Shown piece after piece: positions 43,456-54,000 of a DNA stretch of 64,000 nucleotides. A model generated the notes under the pieces. It ran no database searches. It was not told where the DNA came from and worked only from the letters and a program-made list of their open reading frames with translations. Position 1 is the first letter of the stretch. Every line of letters starts with the position of its first letter. Made by a program: the position numbers and the translations under genes. The DNA comes from Dyadobacter flavalbus (GTDB lineage: Bacteria; Bacteroidota; Bacteroidia; Cytophagales; Spirosomataceae), in contig NZ_VBSN01000027.1 of the NCBI RefSeq assembly GCF_006149045.1, positions 682,001-746,000 on the forward strand, given 5' to 3'.

Positions 43456-45090
43456 AGAAGCCTGCTTTGTTTCTTTGGATTCTACATAGAAATTCCGGTT
43501 TATAACAAGTGTCTTTTCATTTTTCACCTTCATTGTTTGCCATTCGGTTGTCGGGTAAATGAAATCTTCCTTGCCGCTTCCAATCCTGACTTTTACAGGC
43601 ATGTCAAACCCGGCAACGACATTGTTCCAGCGGTATTGAAGTCCTTTATTACCGAATGAATATTCCAGAACCGGAATGCGCACATCGCGCAGATACTGAT
43701 CAAATACCTTGGAAATGTTTCTTCCGGCGTGCTCGCTCACATAATTTTCAATTTCCGAGCCGTCAACGGTTTTGTGGTAAAAAGTTTTGTTGAGGCCGCG
43801 AAGAATCTGCCGCCATTTTTCATCGTCATTTACGATCTGACGAATGGTATGCAGCATGTTTCCGCCTTTGTAATACATATCCCGCGAGCCTTCCTGATTT
43901 ACGCCATGAATCCCGACAATCGGAATGTCGTTGGCAATCAGTGCTTTTGTTCCGAGTACATAATCCGAGCCGGCTTCTTTTCCAAAGTAATACTCTACAT
44001 ACAGGTTTTCGGAATAGTTCGTGAAACTTTCGTGCACCCACATATCCGCCACGTCTTTGTACGTGATGTTATTGGCAAACCATTCATGGCCGCTTTCATG
44101 GATGATGATAAAATCCCATTTCAAACCCCAGCCTGTTTTGGACAAGTCACGGCCGAGATAACCCATTTTGTAGCCGTTGCCGTAAGTAACGGAGCTCTGA
44201 TGTTCCATTCCGAGATAAGGTACTTCCACCAATTTATAACCGTCTTCGTAAAAAGGGTAGGGGCCAAACCAGTGCTCGAATGCTTTCAGCATCTGCGGCG
44301 CCTGCTTGAACTGCTCTTTGGCTTTTTCAAGATTCTGCGGAAGCACATAATAACTCAGCGCCAGATCGCCTTTTTCACCTTTGAAAGTTTCTTTCCAGCT
44401 TACATAATTCGCCACATTCATGTTCACGCCGTAATTGTTGATCGGATTTTTTACGAACCAGTTGAACGTATGCGTATTGTCATCGTTTTCAACAACAGAC
44501 CGCAGGTTTCCGTTTGAAACATCCATCATGTTTTTGGGGACTGTAATGCTGATCTGCATGCTGTCCGGCTCATCGTACATATGATCCTTGCATGGCCACC
44601 ATACGCTGGAACCAAGGCCCTGGCAGGAAGTTGCAATAATCGTGTTGCCTTTTCCGTCCGGAACCCACTGAACGCCTCCGTCCCATGGTGGCCGTTTTGC
44701 CAGTCTTGGTTTTCCTGAGTAAAATACCTCGACAGATTCCAGTTTTCCGGCTTCCTGTTTTTTTACAAGATCAATAAAAAAGGCATTGCCGTCTCTTTTG
44801 AAAGTCAGTTCCTTCCCGTCCTGAATCACTTTCTCAATTTTCAAAGGTTCCTGCAAATCAATCTGCATGGACTGGCCGGATTTCAGTACTTTATAATACA
44901 CCTGCGTGCTTCCCGACAAAGTGCTGTCCTGTGCATTCGGGCGTACATGCAAATGATAATAAGTAAGATCCCACCATTCGCGCTGCGGTGTGATGGAGCC
45001 CCGCAAAGTGTCTGCATGCGTGAACTTGCCGCTTTGGGCCATGCAGCCGCCGGAAATAATCAAAAAAACGAAAAGAAGTGATTTGAGCAT
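43450..45090 (-). CDS. Secreted M1 family metallopeptidase
   Basis: Zinc aminopeptidase-like protein of 546 residues. The signal peptide LLFVFLIISGGCMA ends before QSGK; the cysteine could suggest a lipoprotein but the lipobox is poor. The substrate-binding motif appears as LGMEHQSSVTYG, and the zinc site is HESGHEWFANNI followed 18 residues on by the Glu ligand in WVHESF. ATG 45090 is used; the longer open frame adds a non-signal extension. The N-terminal beta domain (WDLTYYHLHVRPN) is typical of M1. Periplasmic or surface peptide degradation is likely. Confidence 0.93.
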   Translation of the reverse strand: MLKSLLFVFLIISGGCMAQSGKFTHADTLRGSITPQREWWDLTYYHLHVRPNAQDSTLSGSTQVYYKVLKSGQSMQIDLQEPLKIEKVIQDGKELTFKRDGNAFFIDLVKKQEAGKLESVEVFYSGKPRLAKRPPWDGGVQWVPDGKGNTIIATSCQGLGSSVWWPCKDHMYDEPDSMQISITVPKNMMDVSNGNLRSVVENDDNTHTFNWFVKNPINNYGVNMNVANYVSWKETFKGEKGDLALSYYVLPQNLEKAKEQFKQAPQMLKAFEHWFGPYPFYEDGYKLVEVPYLGMEHQSSVTYGNGYKMGYLGRDLSKTGWGLKWDFIIIHESGHEWFANNITYKDVADMWVHESFTNYSENLYVEYYFGKEAGSDYVLGTKALIANDIPIVGIHGVNQEGSRDMYYKGGNMLHTIRQIVNDDEKWRQILRGLNKTFYHKTVDGSEIENYVSEHAGRNISKVFDQYLRDVRIPVLEYSFGNKGLQYRWNNVVAGFDMPVKVRIGSGKEDFIYPTTEWQTMKVKNEKTLVINRNFYVESKETKQASL

Positions 45091-45160
45091 TTTGTAATTA
45101 CAGCTAAGTAATCGCTTTAAACTAGTGCAGGCTATTTGCCCGTTAATAACATTTTCAAAA

Positions 45161-45232
45161 GTCAACAGCTAAAAAAGCCAACAGCCATCAGCTAAAAGCC
45201 AATAGCTAATAGCCATCAGCTAAAAAACGCCA
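45161..45232. repeat. AGCTAATAGC-type short repeats between the M1 and kelch genes
   Basis: Successive CAACAGCT, CCATCAGCTAAAAGCC, AATAGCTAATAGCC, ATCAGCTAAAAA words, mainly one orientation. Same family as the guaB/DedA gap. Confidence 0.65.
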
Positions 45233-45235
45233 AGC

Positions 45236-46216
45236 TTATTTTTCCAGAATTTCCATGTCATTCAGTTCCGGGCCGCCGCCGCGATTGGCTGATCCGGCAG
45301 CAATGTAAACCTTTTTATTCAGTGAAACCGCCTGCGTTCCATGCCTTCCCTGATGCAGAGCCGGCAATTTTTCCCATTTCTGTTTTTGCGGGTCAAATGC
45401 TTCCACTTCATTGTGGGCTTCCACATGTGCATCGCTTTCTCCGCCAATGATCAGGATTTTATTGTTATAAACAACTGTTGTATTGCCGGCCCTTAAAGTC
45501 GGAAGGTTATTGGATGCATCCATTGTGGACCATTTTCCGGATTTGAAATCATACACATCCACTTCCTTGATCACCGTGTTCAGAACCTGGTTAATGCGCG
45601 CAGTGGAAAGCCGTCCGCCTGCCACGTATAGCTTGTTGTCCAATACCGCCACCTGCACGTGATCTCGCGGGCGCGGTGCATCCGCCAGCGTTTTCCATTG
45701 ATTGGTTTCCGGATCGTATTCATCAAACCACGTAACCTGTCCGTCCCAGTGCCCGTCCTGAATTCCGCAGACCAGATAAATTTTATCGTTCAGTACAAAA
45801 GCGCCGGCTGCCCCGCGGCGTCGGTTTTCCGGTATGGAAGCACCTTTTCGCCATTCGTTTTTGACGGGATTGAAAATATAAATGTCCGGAATCGGAGTTT
45901 CGTGCGGATATCCGCCGGTAAAAGCGCCCACGACATATATTTCGTTTTTATAGGTTACAGCCTGAAAATGGCTCATTTCCAAAGGCGTTTTGCTGAGGCT
46001 CGTCCAGGAATCCTTTTTGAAGTCGTATTCATCCACCGGCTTGATGCCCCGGCCGCCGAGCAGATACAATTTCCCGTTGGCGGTAGCCATGGCATTTTCA
46101 TGGCGTTTTTCAGGATTGTTTTCCGGTTCGGAAACGTTCCAGATTTGCCCGGAAACAGATGTAGACAAAATACTGAGCGCAAGAAGCAATGCACCGGTTT
46201 TGAAAAAAGGTTTCAT
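45236..46216 (-). CDS. Secreted kelch-repeat protein
   Basis: Six-bladed kelch beta-propeller of 326 residues with a signal peptide (TGALLLALSILSTSVSG, then QIW). Kelch units are recognisable from repeated L-Y-x-x-G-G motifs: NGKLYLLGGRG, NEIYVVGAFTGG, NKLYVAGGRLS, NKILIIGGES and NKKVYIAAGSANR. The terminator at 46309-46335 separates it from the GH144 genes, so it is probably not part of that operon. Function unknown; sialic-acid epimerase (NanM) is a distant relative by fold only. Confidence 0.88.
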   Translation of the reverse strand: MKPFFKTGALLLALSILSTSVSGQIWNVSEPENNPEKRHENAMATANGKLYLLGGRGIKPVDEYDFKKDSWTSLSKTPLEMSHFQAVTYKNEIYVVGAFTGGYPHETPIPDIYIFNPVKNEWRKGASIPENRRRGAAGAFVLNDKIYLVCGIQDGHWDGQVTWFDEYDPETNQWKTLADAPRPRDHVQVAVLDNKLYVAGGRLSTARINQVLNTVIKEVDVYDFKSGKWSTMDASNNLPTLRAGNTTVVYNNKILIIGGESDAHVEAHNEVEAFDPQKQKWEKLPALHQGRHGTQAVSLNKKVYIAAGSANRGGGPELNDMEILEK

Positions 46217-46308
46217 TTTGTCAACGTTTGGTAAGGAATTGGAAAGTCTGCTGAAATCAGCAGCTCATTTAAAAACGCCTTTAAGGTACAATTATATTTT
46301 ATAAAACC

Positions 46309-46335
46309 GAAAGGCCGGTACAATGCCGGCCTTTC
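46309..46335 (-). terminator. Terminator at the end of the SusCD-GH144 operon
   Basis: GAAAGGCCGG (46309-46318) pairs with CCGGCCTTTC (46326-46335), loop of 7. On the minus strand it is followed by a T/A-rich stretch. Confidence 0.7.
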
Positions 46336-46358
46336 AATTGTTTTTTCAGGATAAAAGA

Positions 46359-47735
46359 TCAGTTATTGCCGGAAATTTCCAGTGCAGGACTTTCAAATCC
46401 AAGTTTCTTCAGACCATTTTTTACATCGGGATCTTTCATAAATAGTTTCCATAAAAGACCCGTACGGTAGTTTTCAATCATGACAATGATCGGACCCTGA
46501 TCAATGGCCAGATGTGATTTTGCATACCAGTTTTGTGATTCATTAAAGGCGTCCGTAAACCCGTATTCGCTCCATATCTTGTCACCAAGTTCATCATAAA
46601 AATACCGCAGTGCTTTCATGGATTGCTCCGGCGTGTACGGAAAGGACGACAATGCGGCCGTCGGCGTGATGGTTCCGAAATCATTTGTCGGAGAATGTGC
46701 GTTGTAGCCGTTGTACGTATCGCTGGCCGTAAGTCCCCAGTTGTTTTCGCCATAACCTTTGAATTTGCCGGGATTGGCCACACAATGCTTGTAATTGATC
46801 ATCGTATGGTTTACGTTTTGTTCCCAGTAATCGGCATACTGATCTTTGAGCTTGCGCGGATCAAGGCCGACGAATGAATAATGCGCAAAGAATAACGGCC
46901 CGCCGTAATCAAAACCAAGCGGAAGTTTAACGCCATAAAATTCCTTGCCGTTTTTAAAATGGTCACTTTGCGCCCAGCATTTGTTGTAAACCTGAGCCGT
47001 AATCGGATAGCGCGGAGAAGCAGCGCCCAGAATGTACGTGATAAGCGTTTCATTGTAACCTCTCAGTTCAAAGTTCATGGCCCAGCCGTTGTTCGGGCTC
47101 CAGTGCCAGTAAAGCTGGTTCGGGTTTCCTCTTGTATAAAAATCCCATTCGGCTTCATTCCAGAGCCATTGAATCCGGTTTCTTAAATCCCTTTCCAGAT
47201 CGTTATCCGCATCAAAATACTGCCGTACTGCCAGCAATCCCTGAAAAAGAAAGGATGTTTCGACAAGGTCGCCGCCATCGTCTTTACGGCCAAACGGAAT
47301 GGTTTTTCCCGTAGCGCCATTGAGCCAGTGCGGGAAAATGCCGTGATAATGATCTGCTTTGGACAGGAACTTGACCATTTTCAGCAGCCTTGCCGCAACG
47401 GAATCGCGCGGCTGCCATTTTCTTTCTGCCGCAACGACCATGGCCATGACGCCAAAGCCGGTTCCGCCGATTGTCACCACTTCGTCACCGTAATCATAAG
47501 CGGTATTGCTTCGTTCGCGCGACATGCCGCTGACCGGATGCCCGAAATCCCAGAAATATTTAAAAGTCTGTTTTTGCACCAGTTCCAGCAAAGCGGTATC
47601 CGAAAGGTTTCTGGGCCGGTCAGCAGGATTAAAAACAGCGGGTTTGTTACTGGTATTTTTCTTTTTCTGTGCAAAACTTTCTGCGGCAAACAGAAGCAGC
47701 GTAATGCAAACAAGGTAACGGAACGTTATTTTCAT
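46359..47735 (-). CDS. GH144-family glucanase, secreted (endo-beta-1,2-glucanase candidate)
   Basis: Protein of 458 residues with a cleavable signal peptide (ITLLLFAAESFAQ). The rest is one (alpha/alpha)6-type domain of the GH144/glucoamylase-like family: LLELVQKQTFKYFWDFGHP, GTGFGVMAMVVAAERKW, GDLVETSFLFQGLLAVRQYF, YWHWSPNNGW, and SFPYTPEQSMKALRYFYD. The founding member, from Chitinophaga, is an endo-beta-1,2-glucanase. It is the last gene of the SusCD operon, 27 bp after a paralogue. Activity on beta-1,2-glucan is inferred from family and context; other beta-glucan specificities are possible. Confidence 0.87.
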   Translation of the reverse strand: MKITFRYLVCITLLLFAAESFAQKKKNTSNKPAVFNPADRPRNLSDTALLELVQKQTFKYFWDFGHPVSGMSRERSNTAYDYGDEVVTIGGTGFGVMAMVVAAERKWQPRDSVAARLLKMVKFLSKADHYHGIFPHWLNGATGKTIPFGRKDDGGDLVETSFLFQGLLAVRQYFDADNDLERDLRNRIQWLWNEAEWDFYTRGNPNQLYWHWSPNNGWAMNFELRGYNETLITYILGAASPRYPITAQVYNKCWAQSDHFKNGKEFYGVKLPLGFDYGGPLFFAHYSFVGLDPRKLKDQYADYWEQNVNHTMINYKHCVANPGKFKGYGENNWGLTASDTYNGYNAHSPTNDFGTITPTAALSSFPYTPEQSMKALRYFYDELGDKIWSEYGFTDAFNESQNWYAKSHLAIDQGPIIVMIENYRTGLLWKLFMKDPDVKNGLKKLGFESPALEISGNN

Positions 47736-47762
47736 GACGGATTGATTAAAATTTTAACTGAC

Positions 47763-49427
47763 TTAATTCAGGTGCGGACTTGTAAAACCCAGCTTTTTCA
47801 TACCTGTTTTTACTTCCGGGCTGCTCATAAACAGGTTCCACGGCAGACCGCTTCTGTAATTTTCGATCATGATGACGATTGGGCCCTGATCAATGGCGAG
47901 ATAGGAATCTGCAAACCAGAGTTCATCTATGGAAAAGGAATCGTGAAAACCGTATTCACCCCAGATTTTGTCACCCAGTTTGTAATAAAAAAACCTGAGT
48001 GCTTTCATGGATTCTGCCGGCGTATAAGGAAAGGAAGAAAGCGCGGCAGTCGGAGCAATTACCCCTTTGTCATTGCTTGGAGAGCTGGCGGTATAGCCAT
48101 CCGGAATGTCGCTTGCCGTAAGTCCCCAGCACTGGTCGCTGTATCCATTTAAACCCAAAGGATTGGCTTTGCAGTAATTGTAATTGATTAATGTGTGGTT
48201 TTTATTCTGGGCAAAATAATTGGCAAAACCATCCGACAATCCCGTCGGGTTCAGGCCCAGAAAAGAATAATGTGCAAAGAAAAGCGGGCCGCCGTAAGGT
48301 TCGCCCAGCGGAAGTTTAAGTCCGTAATATTCCTTTCCATTTACAAAATTCCCGTTATCTGTCCAGCCCGAATCATAAACTGACTTGGGAATGGCATGTG
48401 TCGGTGAAGAAGCAGCCAGCACGTAAGTAATCAGGCATTCGTTCCAGCCTTTGATCGGATGATTCATTTCCCATTCATATTCCGGGCTCCAGTGCCAGTA
48501 AAGTACGTCTTCATTATTTTTCCGGAACCAGTCCCATTCCACGGCTTCCCAGATTTTATTGATGTCGTTCCTTAAAGCAGTTTCAGCCGTTCCGGAATCA
48601 TTGAAGTACTGACGTGCCGTAAGCAAACCCTGGATCAGAAAAGAAGTTTCCACAAGATCAGCGCCGTTGTCTTTTGTACTAAACGGCACCGCGGCCCCGG
48701 TTGCGCCATTGATCCAGTGCGGAAAAGCGCCATGGAATTTTTGGGTTTTGTCTTTCAGGAAACCGGTGATTTTCTGCAATCTTTCAAGTCCCTGCGCCCG
48801 GGTGATAAATTTTCTTTCAATGGCTACGGGAATGGTCATAATCCCGAATCCGCTTCCGCCGGAAGTTACAACGTCCCCGGAAGTGTTCCGCTCGCGGGCA
48901 AGTCCGCTTACCGGATGCCCGAAATCCCAGAAATACCTGAAAGTCTGTTTCTGAACCAGATCCAGCAATGCTTCGTCGGATAGTACAGGAAACTTGTCAG
49001 TAGAATCAAGCTGTGTTTTGAGGCTGACTTTTACTTCTCCGGGCAAAGTGCCGTTAGCAGCAGATTTTAAAAAATTTGTAGCCGTAACGATGTAAGAATT
49101 CAGACCTTTTAGAGTGGCAGCAGGCTCAATAACAACCGAGCTGTCGCCATTTTCCAGCGTTCCGGAAAAAGCAACGATTTCTCCCGAACCGGTTTTAAAA
49201 GTAAACCCGTTTTTAACGGAAGTACTGTTCAAAGCAGTTGAAAACGCAAATCTGATCTTTGGCCTCAGACTTACATTTTCATACTCAAAACCGCTGTTGA
49301 TTTCATTGACCTTGACGCTTTTCAGAACGAAAGCAGAAGGTGCTGACGGCCCGGGATCCTTTTCTGATTTACAGGAAATCCCGAGCCACATCAGCAGGCA
49401 GATAAGAAACAGGTTTTTACAGGGCAT
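47763..49427 (-). CDS. GH144-family lipoprotein with N-terminal Ig-like domain
   Basis: Protein of 554 residues. The lipobox LGIS-C ends the signal (CLLMWLGISCKSEKD), so it is predicted to be lipid-anchored, probably at the cell surface. Residues about 30-140 form an Ig-like beta domain (FAFSTALNSTSVKNGFTF, a Big_5-like pattern). The GH144 domain follows, with LLDLVQKQTFRYFWDFGHP, GADLVETSFLIQGLL and YWHWSPEYEWEM aligned closely with its neighbour. Surface anchoring here and a soluble paralogue next door suggest division of labour: first cuts outside, further cutting in the periplasm (inference). Confidence 0.87.
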   Translation of the reverse strand: MPCKNLFLICLLMWLGISCKSEKDPGPSAPSAFVLKSVKVNEINSGFEYENVSLRPKIRFAFSTALNSTSVKNGFTFKTGSGEIVAFSGTLENGDSSVVIEPAATLKGLNSYIVTATNFLKSAANGTLPGEVKVSLKTQLDSTDKFPVLSDEALLDLVQKQTFRYFWDFGHPVSGLARERNTSGDVVTSGGSGFGIMTIPVAIERKFITRAQGLERLQKITGFLKDKTQKFHGAFPHWINGATGAAVPFSTKDNGADLVETSFLIQGLLTARQYFNDSGTAETALRNDINKIWEAVEWDWFRKNNEDVLYWHWSPEYEWEMNHPIKGWNECLITYVLAASSPTHAIPKSVYDSGWTDNGNFVNGKEYYGLKLPLGEPYGGPLFFAHYSFLGLNPTGLSDGFANYFAQNKNHTLINYNYCKANPLGLNGYSDQCWGLTASDIPDGYTASSPSNDKGVIAPTAALSSFPYTPAESMKALRFFYYKLGDKIWGEYGFHDSFSIDELWFADSYLAIDQGPIVIMIENYRSGLPWNLFMSSPEVKTGMKKLGFTSPHLN

Positions 49428-49522
49428 TTTTTCCTTTTAATACCTTATTTCAAAATTTCAAAACAGGCCTTTGTTGCAGATGAGAACAGCGCTACTTACT
49501 TGTTCAGCTTCAATCCCGGAGA

Positions 49523-51016
49523 TTAATATCCGGGATTTTGGGTCAGCGTACCGCCGCTCAGGTCAATTTCAGTCTGCGGAATCGGCCATACTTCATTTTT
49601 ATTTGGTTTCCATCCAAGCGGTCCAAAAATTTCAGCTGCTCTTCCCTGACGGATCACATCAAAGTAGCGGTCGTATTCAAGCGCAAGTTCCACATGGCGC
49701 TCGTGCCAGATTGCAAGGCGCAATGCAGCTTGGTTTGTCGTGGTTATTTTTGGAAGAACCGTCTTGCTTGTACCTCTTGCGCGTGCTCTCACCATTTCCA
49801 GCGAAGCAAGTGCCTGTGCCGTATTTCCCAGTTCATTGGCAGCTTCAGCGTTCATCAGCAGCACTTCCGCATAACGGATCACTCTGATGTTCTGCTGCGA
49901 ACCTTCATTAAACCCAGTTATGTACAAGTTGTACGGAACATAGGATTTCTGATTGTACATCGGATTGTCGCCTTCTTTGGGAATTACGTCACCTGCAGGT
50001 GTCGTTTCACCACGGAATATGATTGTTGCGTCCATTCTCGGATCGCCCGTTTCAAAAGAATCTATAAGCGCTTCTGTTGGCGTGTTAAAGCCCCATCCGC
50101 CACCGACAACACCGCGTACGCCCTGAACCTGGGAATATTGTGAGTTGGATGCATCCTTGTTCGAAGGAATCAGCTCATTCTGTATTTCAAATATGGATTC
50201 AACGGAGTTTTCATTTTGTACCCGGAAAAGTGCTTCAAAGTTTGGGAACAACGAGTATTGCCCGGAAGTCATCACCTGATTGGTGAGATCAAAAACCTGC
50301 TGCCATTTCTGCTGGTACATGGCTACTTTTGCATGCAATGACATGGCAGCGCCTTTGGTTGCACGGCCAAGGTCAGTCGCACCGTATTTCAGAGGTAAAA
50401 CGGCGGCTGCATCTGTCAAATCCTGTTCAATGGCCGCATAAACTTCTGCTTTCGGCGAACGCGGAATATTGTATTCAGTGGCATCTTTCGGAAGTGTAAG
50501 CCGCAATGGAACGTCGCCGAATGCTCTTACCAGTCTGAAATAAGAGTAAGCACGTATGAATTTCGCCTCTCCGATATAACGCGCTTTCAGGGCTTCATCC
50601 ATGCTGATCGCCGGAATGTTCGTAATCACCTGATTCGCATAATTGATGTTCTGGTATTGTCCCGACCAGAAGTCAGCCAGCTGTCCGTCACTGGAACCTA
50701 CAGTGAACCGGTCATATTCGTTAAAGAAAGTGGCGTCAGAAGGCGTACTTCCTTTTTCAGTATCATCCGAACCCACGCTTTCCACGGCAATAGCGGCAAA
50801 TGCCGTATTTCTCCAGCTGCGAAGATTGGCGTACATGGCATTAACTGCTTTGGTTGCATCCGCTTCGTTGGTCCAGAATACAGTTCCGGCCTGCTTTCCC
50901 TGCGGGTCTGTTTCCAGAAACTCCTGCCTGCATGCAGAAGGAACCATGAGCATGGAAATCAATCCAGCACAAACGCCCGCTTTTTTCAAGTTATTTTTAA
51001 AATCTATATTTTTCAT
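49523..51016 (-). CDS. SusD/RagB family nutrient-binding outer-membrane lipoprotein
   Basis: Protein of 497 residues that caps the SusC transporter and binds glycans at the surface. The signal ends with lipobox VPSAC followed by RQEFLETDPQG, the usual SusD opening. Helical TPR-like regions carry AKFIRAYSYFRLVRAFGDVPL, and the C-terminal block has IRYAEVLLMNAEAANELG and ERHVELALEYDRYFDVIRQG. It starts 12 bp after susC ends. The glycan is inferred from the two GH144 genes downstream. Confidence 0.95.
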   Translation of the reverse strand: MKNIDFKNNLKKAGVCAGLISMLMVPSACRQEFLETDPQGKQAGTVFWTNEADATKAVNAMYANLRSWRNTAFAAIAVESVGSDDTEKGSTPSDATFFNEYDRFTVGSSDGQLADFWSGQYQNINYANQVITNIPAISMDEALKARYIGEAKFIRAYSYFRLVRAFGDVPLRLTLPKDATEYNIPRSPKAEVYAAIEQDLTDAAAVLPLKYGATDLGRATKGAAMSLHAKVAMYQQKWQQVFDLTNQVMTSGQYSLFPNFEALFRVQNENSVESIFEIQNELIPSNKDASNSQYSQVQGVRGVVGGGWGFNTPTEALIDSFETGDPRMDATIIFRGETTPAGDVIPKEGDNPMYNQKSYVPYNLYITGFNEGSQQNIRVIRYAEVLLMNAEAANELGNTAQALASLEMVRARARGTSKTVLPKITTTNQAALRLAIWHERHVELALEYDRYFDVIRQGRAAEIFGPLGWKPNKNEVWPIPQTEIDLSGGTLTQNPGY

Positions 51017-51028
51017 TTTTATTGAATC

Positions 51029-54000
51029 TTAGAAAGTAACATTTATACCAAAGTTGTAAGTCGCCGAAATCGGATAAACGTTGGCATCAATTCCCGCCTG
51101 CGTAGGCTTGTTCTCATTGGCTCTTACCTCCGGAGAAAGTCCTTTGTACTTGAAGAAATTGAGTGCATTCTGGGCATTGGCGTACAAACGCAGTTTTCTG
51201 ATTTTCAGTTTTTCATTCACAGACTGCGGGAAAGTATAGCCAAGCTGGGCATTTCTTACCCTGAAGTAGCTTCCGCTCTGAACAAAGAACGTATTCGGAA
51301 GATAGTTTGTACCTCCGCCTATGTTTGCCGAAGGATACGTATTGGAAGTACCTTCTCCATGCCAGCGGTTATCGAAAAAATCTTTGGTGAAATTTTCGTT
51401 TCCGTAGCGCCAGCCCATATTTGCATTGTAAATATCTACTTTGGCCACACCCTGGAAATCAAGTGTCAGATCAATGGTTTTGTAATTCCAGCTGGTGTTG
51501 ATACCGTAAGTATATTTCGGGTTCGGGTTTCCGATTACCTGACGGTCAAGACCTGTAATGGCTCCGTCCGGTGTGCCGTTTGTGCCGCTGATGTCACGGT
51601 ATCTGAAATCACCCGGCTTGGCATTCGGCTGCGCCGACTTGCTTATTTCGTCCGCATTCTGGAAAATGCCGTCTACAATCAATCCATAAAACGAGCCGAT
51701 CGGGTCACCGACTACAGTACGTGTTGCCAGCGCGCCGCTTGTAAGTCCCACGCCGCCGTCATAAATCGGATTGGAGCCGGAGGATACGGAAAGAACGGTA
51801 TTGTCATTGATGCTTCCGTTTAAGCCAATGCTGTAAGTAAGGTCTTTCCCGATTTCATCTCTCCATGTCAGAGCAGCTTCAAAACCTTTGTTCCGGAAAT
51901 TAGCCTGATTGCCCACAATCCTGCCGCTTTCGGTACCGATGGAAGTCAAAACCGGAATGTCAAAAATGGCTCTTTCCGTTTTCTTGCTGTAATAGTCCAG
52001 TTCCAGGGAAAGTCTTGAATCCAGAATGGCTGCTTCAAGACCAACATCCGTTCCTACGCCGCGTTCCCAGTAAGTTGTCGGTGGAATAATTGTGTTGATG
52101 CTTGCACCGGTATTTAACTGACCGCCAAAAACAGCTGCCAGGCCTCCGCCGGTTGCAACCGTAAGTGTGGAAAGGTTGGAGGGCACGGATGCATTACCGA
52201 TTTTACCCCAGCTTCCTCTGATTTTCAGATTGTCAAAAAACTTCTGGCTTTCCATAAAAGGCTCATTGCTGATTACCCAGCCTGCGCCCACAGAAGGAAA
52301 ATAGCCCCATGCATTGCCGCCCTGGAAAAATTTGGAAGAACCGTCAGCACGCAACGATGCGTTCAGAAGATAACGGTCTGCAAAGGAATAATTTACTCTT
52401 CCAAAATAAGATGCATAGGTTCCCAGATCGCCCTGATCCGTTACGTAACGACTGTCTGCGTTACCCAAAGTAAGATAAAGGTCGCCTTCACTGGAATACG
52501 GAACGTTCAGTGCACTTGCCGTAAGCTGATAGGATTGGTCGCGCTGAGCCGATTGTCCGATTAATGCCGTGAAGTTGTGATTGCCGAATTCTTTGGTATA
52601 AGTCAGTGTATTTTCAAAAATCCAGTAACGTGTCTGCGGACGTACAAACTGCAGAACGCTTGTTGTATTCTGCTGTTTTAGGGTTGCAGCATATTGCGGC
52701 GTATAACTGCGCGTTTCGTCCTGCGAATAGCGCCCGCCCAGGCTTGTACGGAAAGTCAGCCCGTTCAGTACATTCAGTTCCGCGTAGGCGTTGGCAGTCA
52801 GCAAAGTTCTTTTTGTATTCTGGTTATAGAAATCAATGGTGACCTGGGGGTTGAAGTTATTGGCATCGCCCAGACCGAAATCGTTGGGATCACCATAACT
52901 TCCGTCTGCATTGTAAACCGGTACAACCGGTCCGGCCGCATACAATTGCCTGAAAATACCGCCGGCTTCATCCTGCGATTTGCTGTAAGATCCTGTTGCC
53001 GTATAACCTACTTTAAGGCTTTTCAGAACCTGAAAATCGTTTTGCAGTCTGGCTGTATATCTTTTGAAGTTATTCTTCTGCACAACCCCTTCCTGATTCA
53101 GGAATCCGAGTGAAAGGTTGTAAGTCGATTTTTCACCGCCGCCGCTGATGGAAAGCTGATGATTGTTCACCTTTGCAGTTCTCAGTATCTGATTGTACCA
53201 GTCGGTACCTTCGCCGTATTGCGAAGGATCAAGGATATTCGGTTTGCCGTTGATGTTGCTCAGTTCATTCACCATGGTGGCATATTCTCTGGCATTGGCC
53301 ATTTCAATCTGATTGGTAACCTTCTGGAAGCCTGCAAAACCGTTATAATCTACAACTGCCTTTCCGGATTTTCCTCTTTTGGTCGTAATCAGCACCACGC
53401 CGTTGGCAGCACGCACGCCGTAGATAGACTGGCTGGATGCATCTTTCAAAATGTTCATGCTTTCGATATCGGCTGAATTAAGAAAGCTGATATCATCAAA
53501 CCATACGCCGTCCACGACATAAAGCGGATTGGCGCTTCCGTAAGCAGTTCCGACACCGCGAATACGGATTTGCGGCGCTTCACCCGGCTTTCCGGAGTTG
53601 TTGATCTGCACACCCGCTACTTTTCCCTGCAGACCGCTTACGGCATTCATGGAAGGCTGTCTTGAAATTTCCTCACCTTTGATCTGTGCCACGGAGCCGG
53701 TTACATCCAGTTTGCGCTGCGTACCGTATCCGACTACAACGACTTCATTCAGAGATTTGGCATCTTCTGCCAGTGCAGCGTTGATTACCGTCTGCGTACC
53801 CACCGGAATTTCCTGGGCAACCATACCAATCATGGAAAAAACCAGAACAGATTCCGATGAAGGCACCTGAATGGTGTAGTTGCCATCAATATCGGTTGGA
53901 ACACCTGTTGTTGTTCCTTTTATGAGCACACTGGCTCCCGGAAGTGCCGAGCCGTCAGAGCCGGAAGTGACTTTTCCTGTTACATTTATTCCCTGTGCAA

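Noticed and set aside
43450..45090. M1 peptidase as lipoprotein
   Set aside because: The cysteine after SGG lacks a hydrophobic -3 residue; a signal peptidase I site (CMA before Q) fits better.
45236..46216. Kelch protein as part of the GH144/SusCD locus
   Set aside because: A terminator and a 142-bp gap separate it from the last GH144 gene, and the fold gives no carbohydrate link by itself.
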